A model generated the notes under the pieces. The model saw nothing but the letters and a program-made list of their open reading frames with translations, made no database searches and was not told the origin of the DNA. This document shows positions 31,591 to 43,029 of a DNA stretch of 64,000 bases, piece after piece. The position numbers were made by a program, and so were the translations under genes. Location of the stretch: NCBI GenBank assembly GCA_963576725.1, contig OY755246.1:69225371-69289370 (forward strand). Direction: 5' to 3'. Every line of letters begins with the position of its first letter. Within the stretch, counting starts at the first letter, position 1. Source of the DNA: Azorinus chamasolen. Its lineage: Eukaryota; Mollusca; Bivalvia; Cardiida; Solecurtidae.

Positions 31591-32019
31591 TAATCTGATA
31601 AGCAAACAGAGCAGACCCTTATCAGACAGATACTACAGGAGCTGTCTGATCTGATCTGTTAGCATGAATATTAATTAGCTGACTTTTATAACAGTGTTAT
31701 TAACAAGAGTTATTAACAAGGCATTTTTTTTACTATGGCAGAAACTGTAGAATCCGATAATGATTTATAATATTTTCAAAAGCAAACAACCCTGATCAAA
31801 TGGCTTCTATAGGGGCAATCTGATCTGAGTCTACTCTGTTGCACAGGCATCAAAACGCCTTTATATGAGGGAAAGGTTAACCGTTTGAAAGAGCTACCAC
31901 TGACAGACAGTGAATAGTTTTACAATAACAGCTCAAATAAAACATCTAAACTTAGCAATTACCAGAAAACTATTCAACAGCATGCCCCTGACAGGTAAGA
32001 CTAAATTAACATAACTTAC
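31591..32019. other. SAAL1 intron with family A MITE fragments
   Basis: Partial central palindromes at 31600-31670 and 31780-31880 (tatgagggaaaggttaa). Otherwise nothing. Confidence 0.5.
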
Positions 32020-32099
32020 ACAAGTTTCTGACACTCTGAAATAACTTTGCACACAGATTGTTCACACGCCATATTTCCAAGGATTCCAACACAGATTTC
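32020..32099 (-). CDS. SAAL1: SAAL1 coding exon 4
   Basis: The exon is 80 bp and encodes EICVGILGNMACEQSVCKVI followed by SECQKLV. This is the most conserved SAAL1 repeat. The acceptor is tttgtag and the donor GTAAGT. It ends with two bases of a codon (phase 2) that the next exon completes. Confidence 0.9.
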
Positions 32100-32279
32100 C
32101 TACAAAAGGAAAAAGAAACTAGAAAGTCTTAACTCCTTGTACAGTAGCTGCACATTTGTGATTACCAATGCAAACAGTTTGGATCCAGACCCTGAGTACC
32201 TCTGTATCTCATCAAGATCCAAACTTTTTTCTGGCTGTAATCAAACAAAAAAGTCAAAATGAAATACAGAAGATGGACC

Positions 32280-33150
32280 ATTGTAGCCATTTCAGAAAGT
32301 AGAAATGGATCTTTCTAATGCCACTAGCAAACAAAGCAGACCCTGATCAGACGGCTCCTCTAGGAGCTGTCTGATCTGGGTCTTCTCTGTTTGCAGACGC
32401 GTGAACACGTTTATATGAGGGAAAGGGTTATATCCTTTCCTTTATATAAACTTCTTTTTACGGATTTGCACACGGAGTAGACTCATATCAGACTGCTCCT
32501 GTAGGAGTCGTCTGATCAGGGTCTGCTCTGTTTGCTAGTGGCATAATATAGATCTGATTCTTCAGTTTCTGCAAAGGTGGAAAATACTTATGTTCATGTG
32601 TAGCTGATTCAGCAAATAAATATTCATAATTTCATGATGTAATTGTTTCTAACGTGATTAGTGAACTGGTTAAGGGGTAACCCTTTACTATGCATTTACA
32701 AACAGAGTAGACCCAGATCAGACGGCTACTGTAGGAGCCGTCTGATCAGGATCTGCTCTGTTTGCTTACGATATAATACAGATATGATTCTACAGTTTCT
32801 GCCATGACAAAACTTTCCTGTGTCCATTTACTATTATAATAATCTAATAATCAAGACATAATTATTTCTTACATGAATATTCATGGAGTAAAGGGTTAAA
32901 GAGAAACAAGAGAAAAGTTCCAGCAAAAGTGCAGCATACAGCAATTATTTCAGATGGGAATTATTTAGCATACAAATAGTTACCTTTCTCCCACATAAAA
33001 CTGCATTTTCACATGTTTGCAAACTGAGTAGACCCAGATCACAGCTCCTGTAGGAGCTGTCTGATCTGGGTCTGCTTTGTCTGCTTATGGAAATTTACAG
33101 ATGTAATTTTACAGTTATGGCCAAGGTAAAAAAAATCCTGTGTTCCTGTA
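32280..33150. mobile_element. Cluster of four family A MITEs
   Basis: Copies at about 32280-32430, 32431-32675 (end to end at ggttatatcctttcc), 32683-32901 and 32980-33150, each with the cagatcagac...gtctgatc palindrome. All lie in the SAAL1 intron between exons 3 and 4. Confidence 0.75.
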
Positions 33151-33159
33151 CCTTTATAA

Positions 33160-33440
33160 AAAAGTTCACGTTATGGCAAACATGCTTGATATAAATTTTT
33201 CGTTAAGAAGTTTCAGTAAAATGCAAACTTTTCTTCCTCTTTATTCTATATAAATATAAGTTTTTAAGACGACCACGTTTTTGGCAAGTCAGTCATATCT
33301 CTTCCCAAAAGCATCTTGTTTGCATGTAATTATCGGAGTTATGGCAATGTGCACCAGGTGATCTCGACACAGGTAATTACAATGTTTTGTGGGTGAACAA
33401 TCACTAAGAGCAACAGATAATGTTTTGCCCAAATAGTTTA
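33160..33440. repeat. Degenerate relative of the pogo-like element at 36362
   Basis: Shares ttatggcaaacatgcttgat/aatttttcgtt, cttcctctttattctatata, and tttgcatgtaattatcgg with 36380-36680. No intact ends. Confidence 0.55.
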
Positions 33441-33792
33441 TCACTACAAATTTTAAATTTGTTTCAATCAATTAGTTGTTTCACTACAAGTATTTCCAAA
33501 GAATTTGTTTTTAGCGCTGTTTTTGTACATGATTATTGTACCTTATTGTATCTTTTTGTATACTACACAAACCCTCCCGTTATTTCTTACACGAATAATG
33601 AACATCTAAAGAGTGATAAAGAAGTACCCTTTAACTCTTTGAATGCAGAGATCTAGTATACTGGTATTTTCAAACAGTGTACACCCTCCTAAGGAAGACC
33701 TATGATCAGGGTCTGCACTGTTTGTCATTCAAAATGATCCCTGAATGCCCCCTCTTGCAACAATGTTTTGATTGCAGTACATGAAGAACTGA

Positions 33793-34035
33793 TTTAAACC
33801 CTTTCCTTCATGTGAACGCCTTTTGACTCATTTGCAAACAGAGTAGACCCAGATCAGAGGGCTCCTATAGGAGTCGTCTGATCAGGGTCTGCTGTCTGCT
33901 AGTGGAATTTGAAAGATGCATTTCTTTACTTTCTAAAATGGCTAGTGTTCCATCATCCATACTTCATTATAACTATTTTGTCGTAACATATTCAGCAGAT
34001 ATTGAATTTGGAATATACATAGAAAGGATTAAATA
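33793..34035. mobile_element. Family A MITE, slightly eroded
   Basis: taaaccctttccttcatgtg ... catagaaaggattaa, with centre gagggctcctataggagtcgtc. Confidence 0.75.
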
Positions 34036-34069
34036 ACATTGAACTTTCTGGGTACAATACATCTCCATG

Positions 34070-34134
34070 ATATACACTTATTGTGACCCTGGCGGCCTTT
34101 GATATACACTTACTGTGACCCTGGGGGCCTTTGA
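34070..34134 (-). repeat. 33-bp duplication of SAAL1 exon 3 end and donor
   Basis: Two copies of gatatacactta(c/t)tgtgaccctgg(g/c)ggccttt. The exon-proximal copy has the working donor, GTAAGT on the minus strand. Confidence 0.85.
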
Positions 34135-34197
34135 TTTCTGTATGACTTCTGTAAGGATGTCCACTGCTTTAAACTCATTCAGAAATACTGCTACCTC
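34114..34197 (-). CDS. SAAL1: SAAL1 coding exon 3
   Basis: The exon is 84 bp (28 codons), phase 0, and encodes EVAVFLNEFKAVDILTEVIQ followed by KSKAPRVT. This matches the family helix pair that follows the WDMSM block. The donor is ACA|GTAAGT. The last ~20 bases of the exon plus the donor are repeated just downstream (about 34070-34101) in a copy whose donor reads AATAAG and so cannot splice normally. Confidence 0.88.
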
Positions 34198-34422
34198 CTG
34201 AAACACAAAACGATATTTTCAATGACCCCTTTCATTCCAATTACAGAAAGACTAGCATCTGCAAACATATTGGATCTATATTAAGATGCCTGGTCTGATC
34301 AGGTTCTAACCCTGTTTGGCACTTCAAGTCTTGATCAAGAAAGTCTTACAAATTAAGCCAACTAGATGACAGGGCAACAGATAAACATGCATACTCAAGT
34401 ACTAGAATGGTCATTTCACAAC

Positions 34423-34520
34423 CAAACCCTATGTTACGACCACTCTTTAGAATCATCTCGAGGAGACCATTCAAAAGAGTGGTCACTACATAGGGTTTGG
34501 TGGAGAAATAAAGAAGTTAT
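34423..34520. repeat. Foldback repeat
   Basis: Arms accaaaccctatgttacgac and the complement ending catagggtttggtgg, around gaatcatctcgaggagaccattc. A second copy lies at 40577-40672. Confidence 0.8.
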
Positions 34521-34726
34521 TCTTGAACATGTTTTAATTTACACATCTTATCTGGAGCTCTGTAGATGATATGTAAAATTGCAGCAGAGTTAGTTACCTC
34601 TTGCACTCAAGTTCATAACATTCGGCTATCTCACATGTTACAGGCTACTTACTTCAATAATATCAATAATATACAGTCGGCCCATTGATTATAAGCATAA
34701 AAAGGCATTGCAATAGTTCCATGAAC

Positions 34727-36140
34727 AACAGGGCCATGATGGCCCTGTATTGCTCACCTGGTTAAATGATGTCAATTTTGACCCCAGGCGAACAATTTGA
34801 ACAATCTTGGTAAAACTCCACCAGATAAATATTCATTCTAAATATGACAGCTCTAAACCCCCCCCACACAGACACACCAAGAATGGGCCATTTTTTTACC
34901 CCAGGGGAAAAATAACCCCAGGGCAGAGCCAATTTTGTTCTTAGGAGCTTAATTTGAACGATCTTGGTAAAGGTCTACTAGATGATGCTATGTACATGTA
35001 CCAAATATCACAGCTCCAAGCTTTTCTGTTTCAGACAAGAAGATTTTTAAAGTTTTTACTATATGATCCAATGTAATATTTGTGACCCCCAGAGTGGGGA
35101 CATTTTAACCCCAGGGGAATAATTTGAACAAGCTAGGTAAAGGTATACCAGATAATGCTATGTACCAAATATCACAGCTCCAAGCTTTTCTGTTTCGGAC
35201 TAGAAGATTTTTAAAGTTTTTACTATACATGTATAATCCAATGTAAAATGTGTGACCCCAAGGGTGTGGCCGTGTTTGACCCTAGGGGCATAATTTGAAC
35301 AATCTTAGTAAAGGTTCATCAGATGATGCTATATACCAATTATCACAGCTCTTTTGTTTCAGACAAGAAGATCTTTAAAGTTTTTACTAAATAATCCTAT
35401 GTAAAACTTGTGACCCCAGCCGTCAGGCCAGTTTTGACCCCAGGGGCAAAATTTGAACAATCTATGTAGAGGTCCACTAGATGATTCTACATACCAAATT
35501 TGGTAGCCCTAGGCCTTCCAGTTTTTGACAAGAACATTTTTAAAGTTTCTACTTCTTTTAGGACATTGGTTGCCATAACAACCAGAGTTCTGCATGGAAT
35601 CAAATTTTTGAACAACTTTGAAAGAGGTTGATCCAAGGAACATTTCTGCCAAGTTTGGTAACAAGAGGGCCATGATGGCCCTGTATCGCTCATCTGGTTA
35701 AATGTCATGTGACCTATTAATTTTGACCCCAACGGCACAATTTGAACTATCTATGTAGAGGTCCACTAGATGATTTGGTAGCCCTAGGCCTTACAGGTTT
35801 TGACAAGAAGATTTTTAAAGTTTTCAGTAAAATTTGTGACCCCCTGGGCAAGGACAATTTTGACCCCAGGGGCACAATTTGAGCAATCTTAGAAAAGGTT
35901 CACCAGATAGTGCTTCATACCAAATATCACAGCTCTAAGCCTTTCAGGTTTGAGACAGGAAGATTTTTTAAAGTGTTTACTATATAATCCTATGTTAAAC
36001 TTATGACCCCCAGGGTGTGTCCATGTTTGACCCCAGGGGCATAATTTGAACAATCTTAGTAAAGGTTCACCAGATGATGCTACATACCAAATATCACAGC
36101 TCTAAGCTTTTCGGTTTCCGACAAGAAGATCTTATTTAAT
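34727..36140 (+). mobile_element. GGGCC-family tandem-core elements, two in series
   Basis: Left ends at 34727 (aacagggccatgatggccct...gctcacctgg) and 35660 (aacaagagggccatgatggc). Each is followed by ~150-bp units (accaaatatcacagctccaa; ttttaaagtttttactatat; gaccccaggggcataatttg). Right ends are truncated. Confidence 0.65.
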
Positions 36141-36149
36141 CCTATGTAA

Positions 36150-36300
36150 AACTTGAATATAGAACAGGGAAAGGGTTAAGTCTGAAACAGTAGTATATCT
36201 ACATAATATCATAAGCACATCCTACAGGAGCCGTCTAATCTGGTCTACCCTATTTGCAAAGGTTTGAAAAGGTGATTATATGAGGGAAAGGGTAAATTCC
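36150..36300. mobile_element. Family A MITE, internally deleted
   Basis: atagaacagggaaagggttaa ... tatatgagggaaagggta with a shortened centre (ggagccgtctaatctggtct). Confidence 0.55.
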
Positions 36301-36361
36301 TTTGAGCAGTGCTCCTTTCATGATTCCTTTGAATCAATAAAATGGAGGTTTTATATACATA

Positions 36362-37493
36362 CAGTCCACTCTCGTTATGGCGAACTCGCTTGACACGAAT
36401 TTCTCGTTGACACGAAGTTTTTGTAAAGTCCCAACTTTTCTTCCTATATATTCTATATAAATTTAAGTTTTTAAGACGAGTTCGAACTGATCACGTTTTC
36501 GTTAAGTCGAAGTCATTTTCCATCCCCAAAGTGTTTGTTTGCATATAATTATCGGTGTTTGTATCGAAGTCACACCTCTGTCTGATTGAGTTCGAGGTGT
36601 GAATTGGACCTTTTGATCCGTCCCTGGCAAAGTACGCCAGGTGATCGCGACACACGTAATTACAGTGTTTTGTGGGTAAACAATCACTGATGTCAGATAA
36701 TTATTCAATGCTACATTGAGTGAACGTTATTTAGTGAAATGACACATTAACGTTCATTCGTCCTAAGTGTCAATCATGACTACTGTAGTAAGAAAGATAA
36801 CTCTCAAGCGTCCTCGCTTCCGGACGATTTTGTAGAGATTGGATAAAAAGTAAGGCCTGTTCCTTATTTTATTACCAATACATGCAGTTCAACATTGAAT
36901 TTAATTTGTCACTTGAGTAATAGCGAAACAGCTCACGGCGAAACATGTAAAATGGTGACTACATTTTTAAACGTCTGGTTTCCCGAATAAGGCTGTTCTC
37001 TTACATGTACCGGAAGTACACGAACGGCAACCAGCTAGTTCATATCTGATTGCGTATTTCCGGTGCCCGTTGAGGAAAAGGGATTTCCCATAGAAATGGT
37101 GTAAACAAACGATGCGCTTTAAAAATCGCCAAACAAACGGCGATTAATTCAATGATAAAAGGCAAATAGGGTCTGAAAATTGGACAGGGCCTTGAAAATT
37201 AGGGCATGGTGTCATTAATGGAGGGTAGGAAAGACAGAAGTTTGTTCTCGCAGTAATGGATCAACACGCACATGTACAATTTTATATACACAGAGTGCGA
37301 TTCTTTTACACAATGTGAAGACTAAACTGTACACGCACATTAGTATGCTTGTAATATGACAGCTTGTTTAAGGTGAACGTAATGAAAGAAACTGGATTTT
37401 TTTGCAAAATGGCATGTGATTTTTGAGTCGAACTCTCGATGAGTCGATGTTTTTAACGGGTCCCTACGAACTGGACATAACGAGAGTCGACTG
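36362..37493. mobile_element. TA-flanked pogo/Tigger-like non-autonomous element
   Basis: Terminal inverted repeats CAGTCCACTCTCGTTATG / CAGTCGACTCTCGTTATG (one mismatch in 18) sit between TA dinucleotides (36360-36361, 37494-37495). The ends match the Tc1/mariner-pogo style. The 1132-bp body has no transposase frame. Confidence 0.78.
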
Positions 37494-37516
37494 TACATAT
37501 ATTTCCTCTAACTTAC

Positions 37517-37630
37517 AGAGTTCATGGACATATCCCAAAGTTTGCATAACTCATTTTGTAGTTCCTCATCCACATTCACTACAGCGTCTCCTTCACTACC
37601 GCTTTCCTCCTTATTCTCTCTATCAACCTC
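37517..37630 (-). CDS. SAAL1: SAAL1 coding exon 2
   Basis: The exon is 114 bp, phase 0 in and out, with acceptor ttgcag and donor GTAAGT. It encodes an acidic linker followed by ELQNELCKLWDMSMNS, the strongly conserved SAAL1 block before the first armadillo-like repeat. A pogo-like TA-flanked element (36362-37493) lies 24 bp downstream of the exon in the intron. Confidence 0.88.
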
Positions 37631-37674
37631 CTGCAAACAGATTATGCTAATCAACAATTTGCATACAACAGGTT

Positions 37675-38680
37675 TTAACCCTTTACTCCATAGGCTATTT
37701 TAGACACAACCTCTTTGAATCAATCTACGGAAAAGTAGCATTTACTAGAGAAAAGGAAAAGTTTAGAATTGTGTAGCTTTGAAATCAATGTGATAAATAG
37801 AGCATTTGCTCCTATAGGAGCAAAATTTAATGTTCTATTTATCACAATGGTTTCGTAAAGTGACTTACAGAGGCGTAGAAAGGCGTGTTTATGGAGGAGA
37901 GGGTTAACCCATTCCCTCATAGTTGTGCCTTCTGACACCTCTGAAAAAAGTGACTTTTTGAAACCATTGTGATAAATAAACCATTTGTTCCATAGCAGCA
38001 AATGCTCTATTTATCACAATGTTTTCAAAAACTACAAAATTCTAAATTTTCCCTTTATTAAGTAAATTCTCATTTTCGGTAGATTTACTTAATAAAACAA
38101 TATTTTGTTTATTGTACCATTATTAAATGTCAGTGAGCTAACCCTTTACTCCATAAATATGCCTTTCTAAGCCTCTGTAAAAGTCACTTTCTGAAACCAT
38201 TATCATAAATAGAGCATTTGCTCCTATAGGAGCAAATGCTCTATTTATCACGATGGTTTTAAACTACAAAATTCTAAAATTTTCCTTTCTCTAGTTGATG
38301 CTCCTTTTCGGTAGATCTATTCAAATAGGTTGGATCTAAAAATAACCTATGAGGGAATGGGTTAAGACTGCTCATAAGAACAGTCTTAACCTTTTACTAA
38401 ATGAATATTCATGAAGAAAAAAGGTTAAAAAATAATTACTATAGTATTAACCATTCATCCATAAATACGCCTTTCTACACCTCTGTAAAAATCACCTTTT
38501 GAAACCATTGTGATAAATAGAGCATTAAATTTTGCTCCTATAGGAGAAAATGCTCTATTTATCACAATGGTTTCAAACTACAAACTTCTAAAATGTTCCT
38601 TTTTTCTAGTTAATGCACCTTTTCGGTAGATTTATTCAAAGTGGTTTGATCTAAAAATAGCCTATGAGGGAATGGGTAAA
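37675..38680. mobile_element. Cluster of four family B MITEs
   Basis: Copies at 37675-37907, 37904-38140, 38138-38365 and 38447-38680. Each has TTAACCC ends and a perfect core ATAGAGCATTTGCTCC / GGAGCAAATGCTCTAT inside AACCATTGTGATAA arms. The first two share one TTAA. Confidence 0.85.
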
Positions 38681-39324
38681 TAAATTTAATGAGCAGTCAA
38701 ATCTATTGAGCTGGTGAAGAAATAATATAAGGATTAATCCCCTGCCCATAGGAAGAGTGCTGCACTTTTCAACAACCTGCCCACTTTAGTATTTTAGACA
38801 ATGAGAAGATTTCAGTATATGAGCAAATATTCTACATATACCTACGCAAAACAAATATTAGCATATATTAAAAGTATAAAAGCACTATTGTGAAAGAACT
38901 CCCTTTTACTGTATAGTTTTAACTCATTGCTCCATTGATATGCCTTTCTATGCCTTTGCAAACAGAGAAGATCCAGATCACACAGCTCCTATAGGAGTCG
39001 TCTGATCAATGTCTGCTTTGTTTGCCTATGAAATAATATTATTCTACTAATTGTTCTTAGTGCCATTAAAAATAAATCAGTAAATTAATCTTATATGATG
39101 TCATTATTTCAGGCACAAACATACATAAAGTAAGGGGTTATAACCCATTCCCTCATATTGACACATCTGTAGAATTTTTTTTGAATGATTGTGACAAATA
39201 CAGCATTTGCTCCTAAATACAAATGCTGTATGATTTGCCATTATAAAAAGTCAGCTAATAAATATTCATGTCATTCTTTCTTACATGAATATTCAACAGG
39301 GAAAGAGTTTTGCTGAAAAATAAG
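38681..39324. other. Upstream intron of SAAL1 coding exon 2, MITE remnants
   Basis: Degenerate family A copy at 38928-39140 and a short family B-like remnant at 39140-39310. No other signal. Confidence 0.5.
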
Positions 39325-40262
39325 AACACGAGGGCCATGATGGCCCTAAATCGCTCACCTGGTTACTATAGACTTATGCATACACTGTATTTCTATGTAA
39401 AAATAAGTCAGTTTCAGTTTGGGGCCAATATGAAACCAAGGGCCATAATTTTAGGCCTGGAGGTTAAAATTTGAATAATCTGAATAAATGAACATTAGAT
39501 GATGCTTCATATAAATTTCAAAGGTCTGGGCCTTACGGTTTCGGAGAAGATTTTCAAAGATTTTCCTATGAAAAACTGATAAGCCTCGGAGCGGGCCATT
39601 TTTGGTCCGGGATCATAATTTGAACAATCTTTCTAGAAAACCATTAGATGATGCTTCATACTCAATATCAAAGGTCTAGGCTTTACGGTTTCAGAGAAGA
39701 ATAATTTTAAATATTTTCCTATGAAAAACTGATACGCCCTGGGGTGGAGTCATTTTTGGTCCGGGGGTCACAATTTTTACGATCTTTGTGGAGGACCATT
39801 AGATGATGCTACATACCAAATCTCTAGGCCTTACGGTTTCAGAGAAGAAGATTTTTAAAGATTTTCCTATGAAAAACTGATAAGCCCCGGGGCAGGCCAT
39901 TTTTGGTCCGGGGCCATCATTTGAACAATCTTTTCTTTGTAGAGGACCATTAGGTGATGCCACATACCAAATATCAAAGGTCTAGGCCTTACCGTTTCAG
40001 AGGAGAAGATTTTTAAAGATATTCCTATGAAAAACTGGTAAGCCCCAGGGCAGGGCCATTTTTGGTCCGGGGGTCATAATTTGAACAATCTTTGTAGAGG
40101 ACCATTAGATGATGCTACATACCAAATAGCAAATCTCTAGGCTTTGTGGTTTTAGAGAAGAAGATGTTTAAGTAAATTGTTGAAGACGCACATCGCACAT
40201 ACGCACGACGCCGGAGACAGCCCCCTCATAATACCTCATACTATGTGCCAGGTGAGCTAAAA
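39325..40262 (+). mobile_element. GGGCC-family tandem-core element
   Basis: Starts aacacgagggccatgatggc, then tcgctcacctggttactata; ends gtgccaggtgagctaaaa. Core of about five ~150-bp units as in 12899-14518. The left 100 bp is nearly identical to that copy. Confidence 0.75.
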
Positions 40263-40313
40263 ATGCAGCTAAATAAATTTTAAATCTTTATCGTTTGTCA
40301 GTAAAACAATCAC

Positions 40314-40462
40314 CTCAATGAGTTTCATGAGAGTACTAAACAACCAATGTTTACTGAAGGCAGTATTGCCAATACTCTCTGCACTGATCAGCTCCGAGTG
40401 CTCCACTATTTCAGGGGGAGGGGATGGGTTTCTGTCTGACCTTGGGGAATCCATGGTTACTC
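40314..40462 (-). CDS. SAAL1: SAAL1 first coding exon
   Basis: The acceptor follows a pyrimidine-rich tract (ttcaattgcag). The ATG lies at 40454-40452, and 47 codons run to a GAG|GTGATT donor in phase 0. The product starts [15 protein letters not shown] and contains [14 protein letters not shown], the family's N-terminal signature. The same-frame extension to 40269 is intron read-through. Confidence 0.88.
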
Positions 40463-41286
40463 CTGCAATTGAAAGATTGAAACTGGGTTACAGGAATGTA
40501 GTCATCTTTAACTCTTTGCATGCTAAATACAGAGGTCTAGATAAGATGCGTAAATTAAAACATTTTCAAGAATAACTTCTTTATTTCTCCACCAAATCCT
40601 ATGTTTTGACCACTCTTTAGAATCGCCAAAAAGACAATTCTAAAGAGTGGTCACAACATAGGGTTTGGTAGAAAAATGATGCTTTTAGTATTTAGTACAC
40701 TTTTATCTGTACATGTAGCTCTGTAAATAAATGTCATCTGCAAAAACAACTGTTTAACAATTCTCAATGTTATTTTTCCCATCATTTCGCTCCAAAATGT
40801 ATAAAGAGATTCCTACTGAGACAGAGTTTTTCAACACTGGATGTAAACATTTGAACCTAAATATTGCATAGGTTAATATTATTCATCTAACCCTTACAAC
40901 GCTGACTTTTCAAAATTTAATGGACTATACCAAAATTCAAACAGGTCAAGCTTATAATGAATATTTAGGGACTCTTCTAAAGAAAAGTGTAACATGACAA
41001 ACAGTACAGATCCTGATGAGAGGACTCCTCTAGCTAAAAACCCTCTCATCTGGGTCTACACTGTTTGCAAAGGACATGAGTGACTTGTGTCCAGCACAGT
41101 TTCAAGTGTTACCATACCAAAAAGTCTACATCACAATAATAGTCATGTGAACAAAAGGCATTGAAAAACCTGCATTTCAGTCAGATTTTTAATTCCTGAT
41201 GAAGGCATTGGTAAATGCCAAAACAAATAAACAGATAAAAGCATATCTGTCTGGGTTGTTTACGTTCCACCATCGAATTATAAGTT

Positions 41287-41590
41287 TCATATACAGTGGA
41301 ACTTCAATATCTTGAACTCGGATAACTCGAACTTCAGGATAACTCGAACTAAAAGTTTGGTCCTTTCGCAATTTACAATACAGAATTGTTCTAAAATGTA
41401 TCTCTAGACATATCTAGAAACACATGTAACAGCTTAATGCAGGTATAAAGTAATGCTGAAAGCTCTTACTTTAGACCTGCATTAAGCTGTGAACTTGAGA
41501 CTATAAATCGGATAACTTGAACCTCTGTTATCTCGAACTAATTTGTATGGTCCCTTAAAGTTCGAGATATCGAAGTTCAACTATAGTTGT
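41287..41590. repeat. Foldback element with gaactt-cgatatctcgaac arms
   Basis: Left arm acagtggaacttcaatatct and right arm ttcgagatatcgaagttcaa, with an inner cttaatgcaggt palindrome at 41430-41492. Confidence 0.75.
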
Positions 41591-41921
41591 AAGGTGTAGA
41601 ATGCCTATTCTCAGCTAACTGAACTTGGAAATTTAACTGGTAGACAAGATAAATTTTCCCGCAAACTTGTCATTGGTCAAATAGAAATCTAGATATTGAT
41701 ATTAATTAGTAACATCTATAAAACCCAATATTGAAAATGCACTATCTCAAATTTTGATAAAAGTAATGTAAAATGCATTTTACATGTTTAAAATTCTATG
41801 TAAGAAAGTGAAAATGATATTTTTTAGGGGAATTCTGCACCTTTTTTTTTTTAAAGCTACACTCAAATGGATACAATTTGAATGATACATAAATTATTTA
41901 AGAAATAACAATTTCCTAGCT

Positions 41922-42046
41922 GTGCATTGTCGCGCATTAGATCACAGTTAGGAGTTTCGAGATGTCGTGTCATTAAAGTCCTCGTGATCTAATTACCCAC
42001 ATCGCAATGACTGTGATCAAATGCGCGACAATGCACAGCTACGAAT
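41922..42046. repeat. Long inverted repeat rich in CGCG
   Basis: Arms tagctgtgcattgtcgcgca + ttagatcacag and ctgtgatcaaatgcgcgaca + atgcacagcta, ~31 bp each, around a ~62-bp spacer. Confidence 0.8.
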
Positions 42047-42534
42047 TTTTTATTTTGGTTCTACCACAACATTTTAATAAAAAATACTTTTCCCGGAGAA
42101 TACAGCAAAACCGAAGTGGTGTCAGTGGTTACGCCATTGTTACTGTTGCATACATTCTACACGACTTTCACCTATGATGTTCTACGAGTAAACAATTCCA
42201 AGTCAAAAGTGCTTCATCTTTCACATTGAAGGGAACGACTATACCATTTACATCATGTCTGCACACCTCTATGCCAGAGTCATCGTGTTTACAGATTTAG
42301 AAATGTGAAATTACATTTGACTGTGTGTGGTTTGAACATGGAACAGATAGAAACACTCAACAGGTTATTGAAATTTTACTTCGAACTGAGTAAAACAGGA
42401 GACTGAAATTTTACTTTGAACTGTAAAGGTTTATGGTAATGTTGCTTGATGAAACGGCACAAGTGAACAGCTAGAATTGTCAGTTGTCACTATCCTATCT
42501 AGTATCGGTGACGCTGACATTTGCGGGAAATCGA

Positions 42535-42620
42535 CAAACGGGGACAGTCTCAACATATTTGTATGTGTCAGACATTACAAACGGGGACAGTCTCAACATA
42601 TTTGTATGTGTCAGACATTA
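42535..42620. repeat. 43-bp tandem duplication
   Basis: Two identical copies of acaaacggggacagtctcaa + catatttgtatgtgtcagacatt. Confidence 0.88.
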
Positions 42621-43029
42621 TGGCTGATAGGTAAGTGCTTTACTCATCATCATCAGTGGTTTTTATGCAAGATGTTAAGCTTTGCACATTTCTGTGCCCT
42701 GTTACTGAAATGATTGCTGTGTTGCCAAACCCCTTGAAACGTAGTAGGTCAGATTTACGTGCTTAGATTTTTAAAGATTCAAATTGTTGACGACGGACTA
42801 CGAATGACTGACGCTGATGGACATCAGGCGATCACAAAACCTCCCCCATCTCATCTGGATCTCAGCTCTACTCAGTTTGCAAAGGTGTAGAAAAGTGTAT
42901 TTATGGAGGAAACGGTTAACCTTTTCCATCGTCCATGTTCCATATTCATTTCAGAAATAATAACATCACGAATATTTATCAACTGCATTTGTAGAAACTA
43001 CAGAGAGTGTTCTCAATAAGAACCGACTG

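Larger units (their letters stand above)
1875..40462 (-). other. SAAL1: SAAL1 gene, ten coding exons, 3' end off-window
   Basis: Gene-level entry. The minus strand holds ten short open segments bounded by AG acceptors and GT donors, and all join in phase to 436 codons starting at ATG 40454. The conceptual product matches what I know of SAAL1 (serum amyloid A-like 1, also called synoviocyte proliferation-associated, about 470 residues in human). It has an N-terminal KHWLF block, the LCKLWDMSMN block, an EICVGILGNMAC-like repeat, a TPTLVE segment, an SSSTN segment and an LEVYLHIFQ segment, in family order. SAAL1 is an armadillo/HEAT-like alpha-helical protein. The ATG exon begins 8 bases before the ATG, after an acceptor, so at least one non-coding 5' exon lies upstream and was not located. 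The last C-terminal exon(s) are left of the window. Introns are swollen by mobile elements, the largest containing the whole Polinton. Confidence 0.9.
40463..43029. other. Upstream region of SAAL1 coding exon 1
   Basis: Holds the foldback 40577-40672, a degenerate family A MITE (40890-41075), the foldback element 41287-41590, the palindrome 41922-42046 and a 43-bp tandem duplication at 42535-42620. A non-coding SAAL1 first exon is expected at or beyond this region but was not identified. Confidence 0.5.

Noticed and set aside
42477..42713. Plus-strand 78-codon frame
   Set aside because: Length comes from the 43-bp duplication, and nothing else supports coding.
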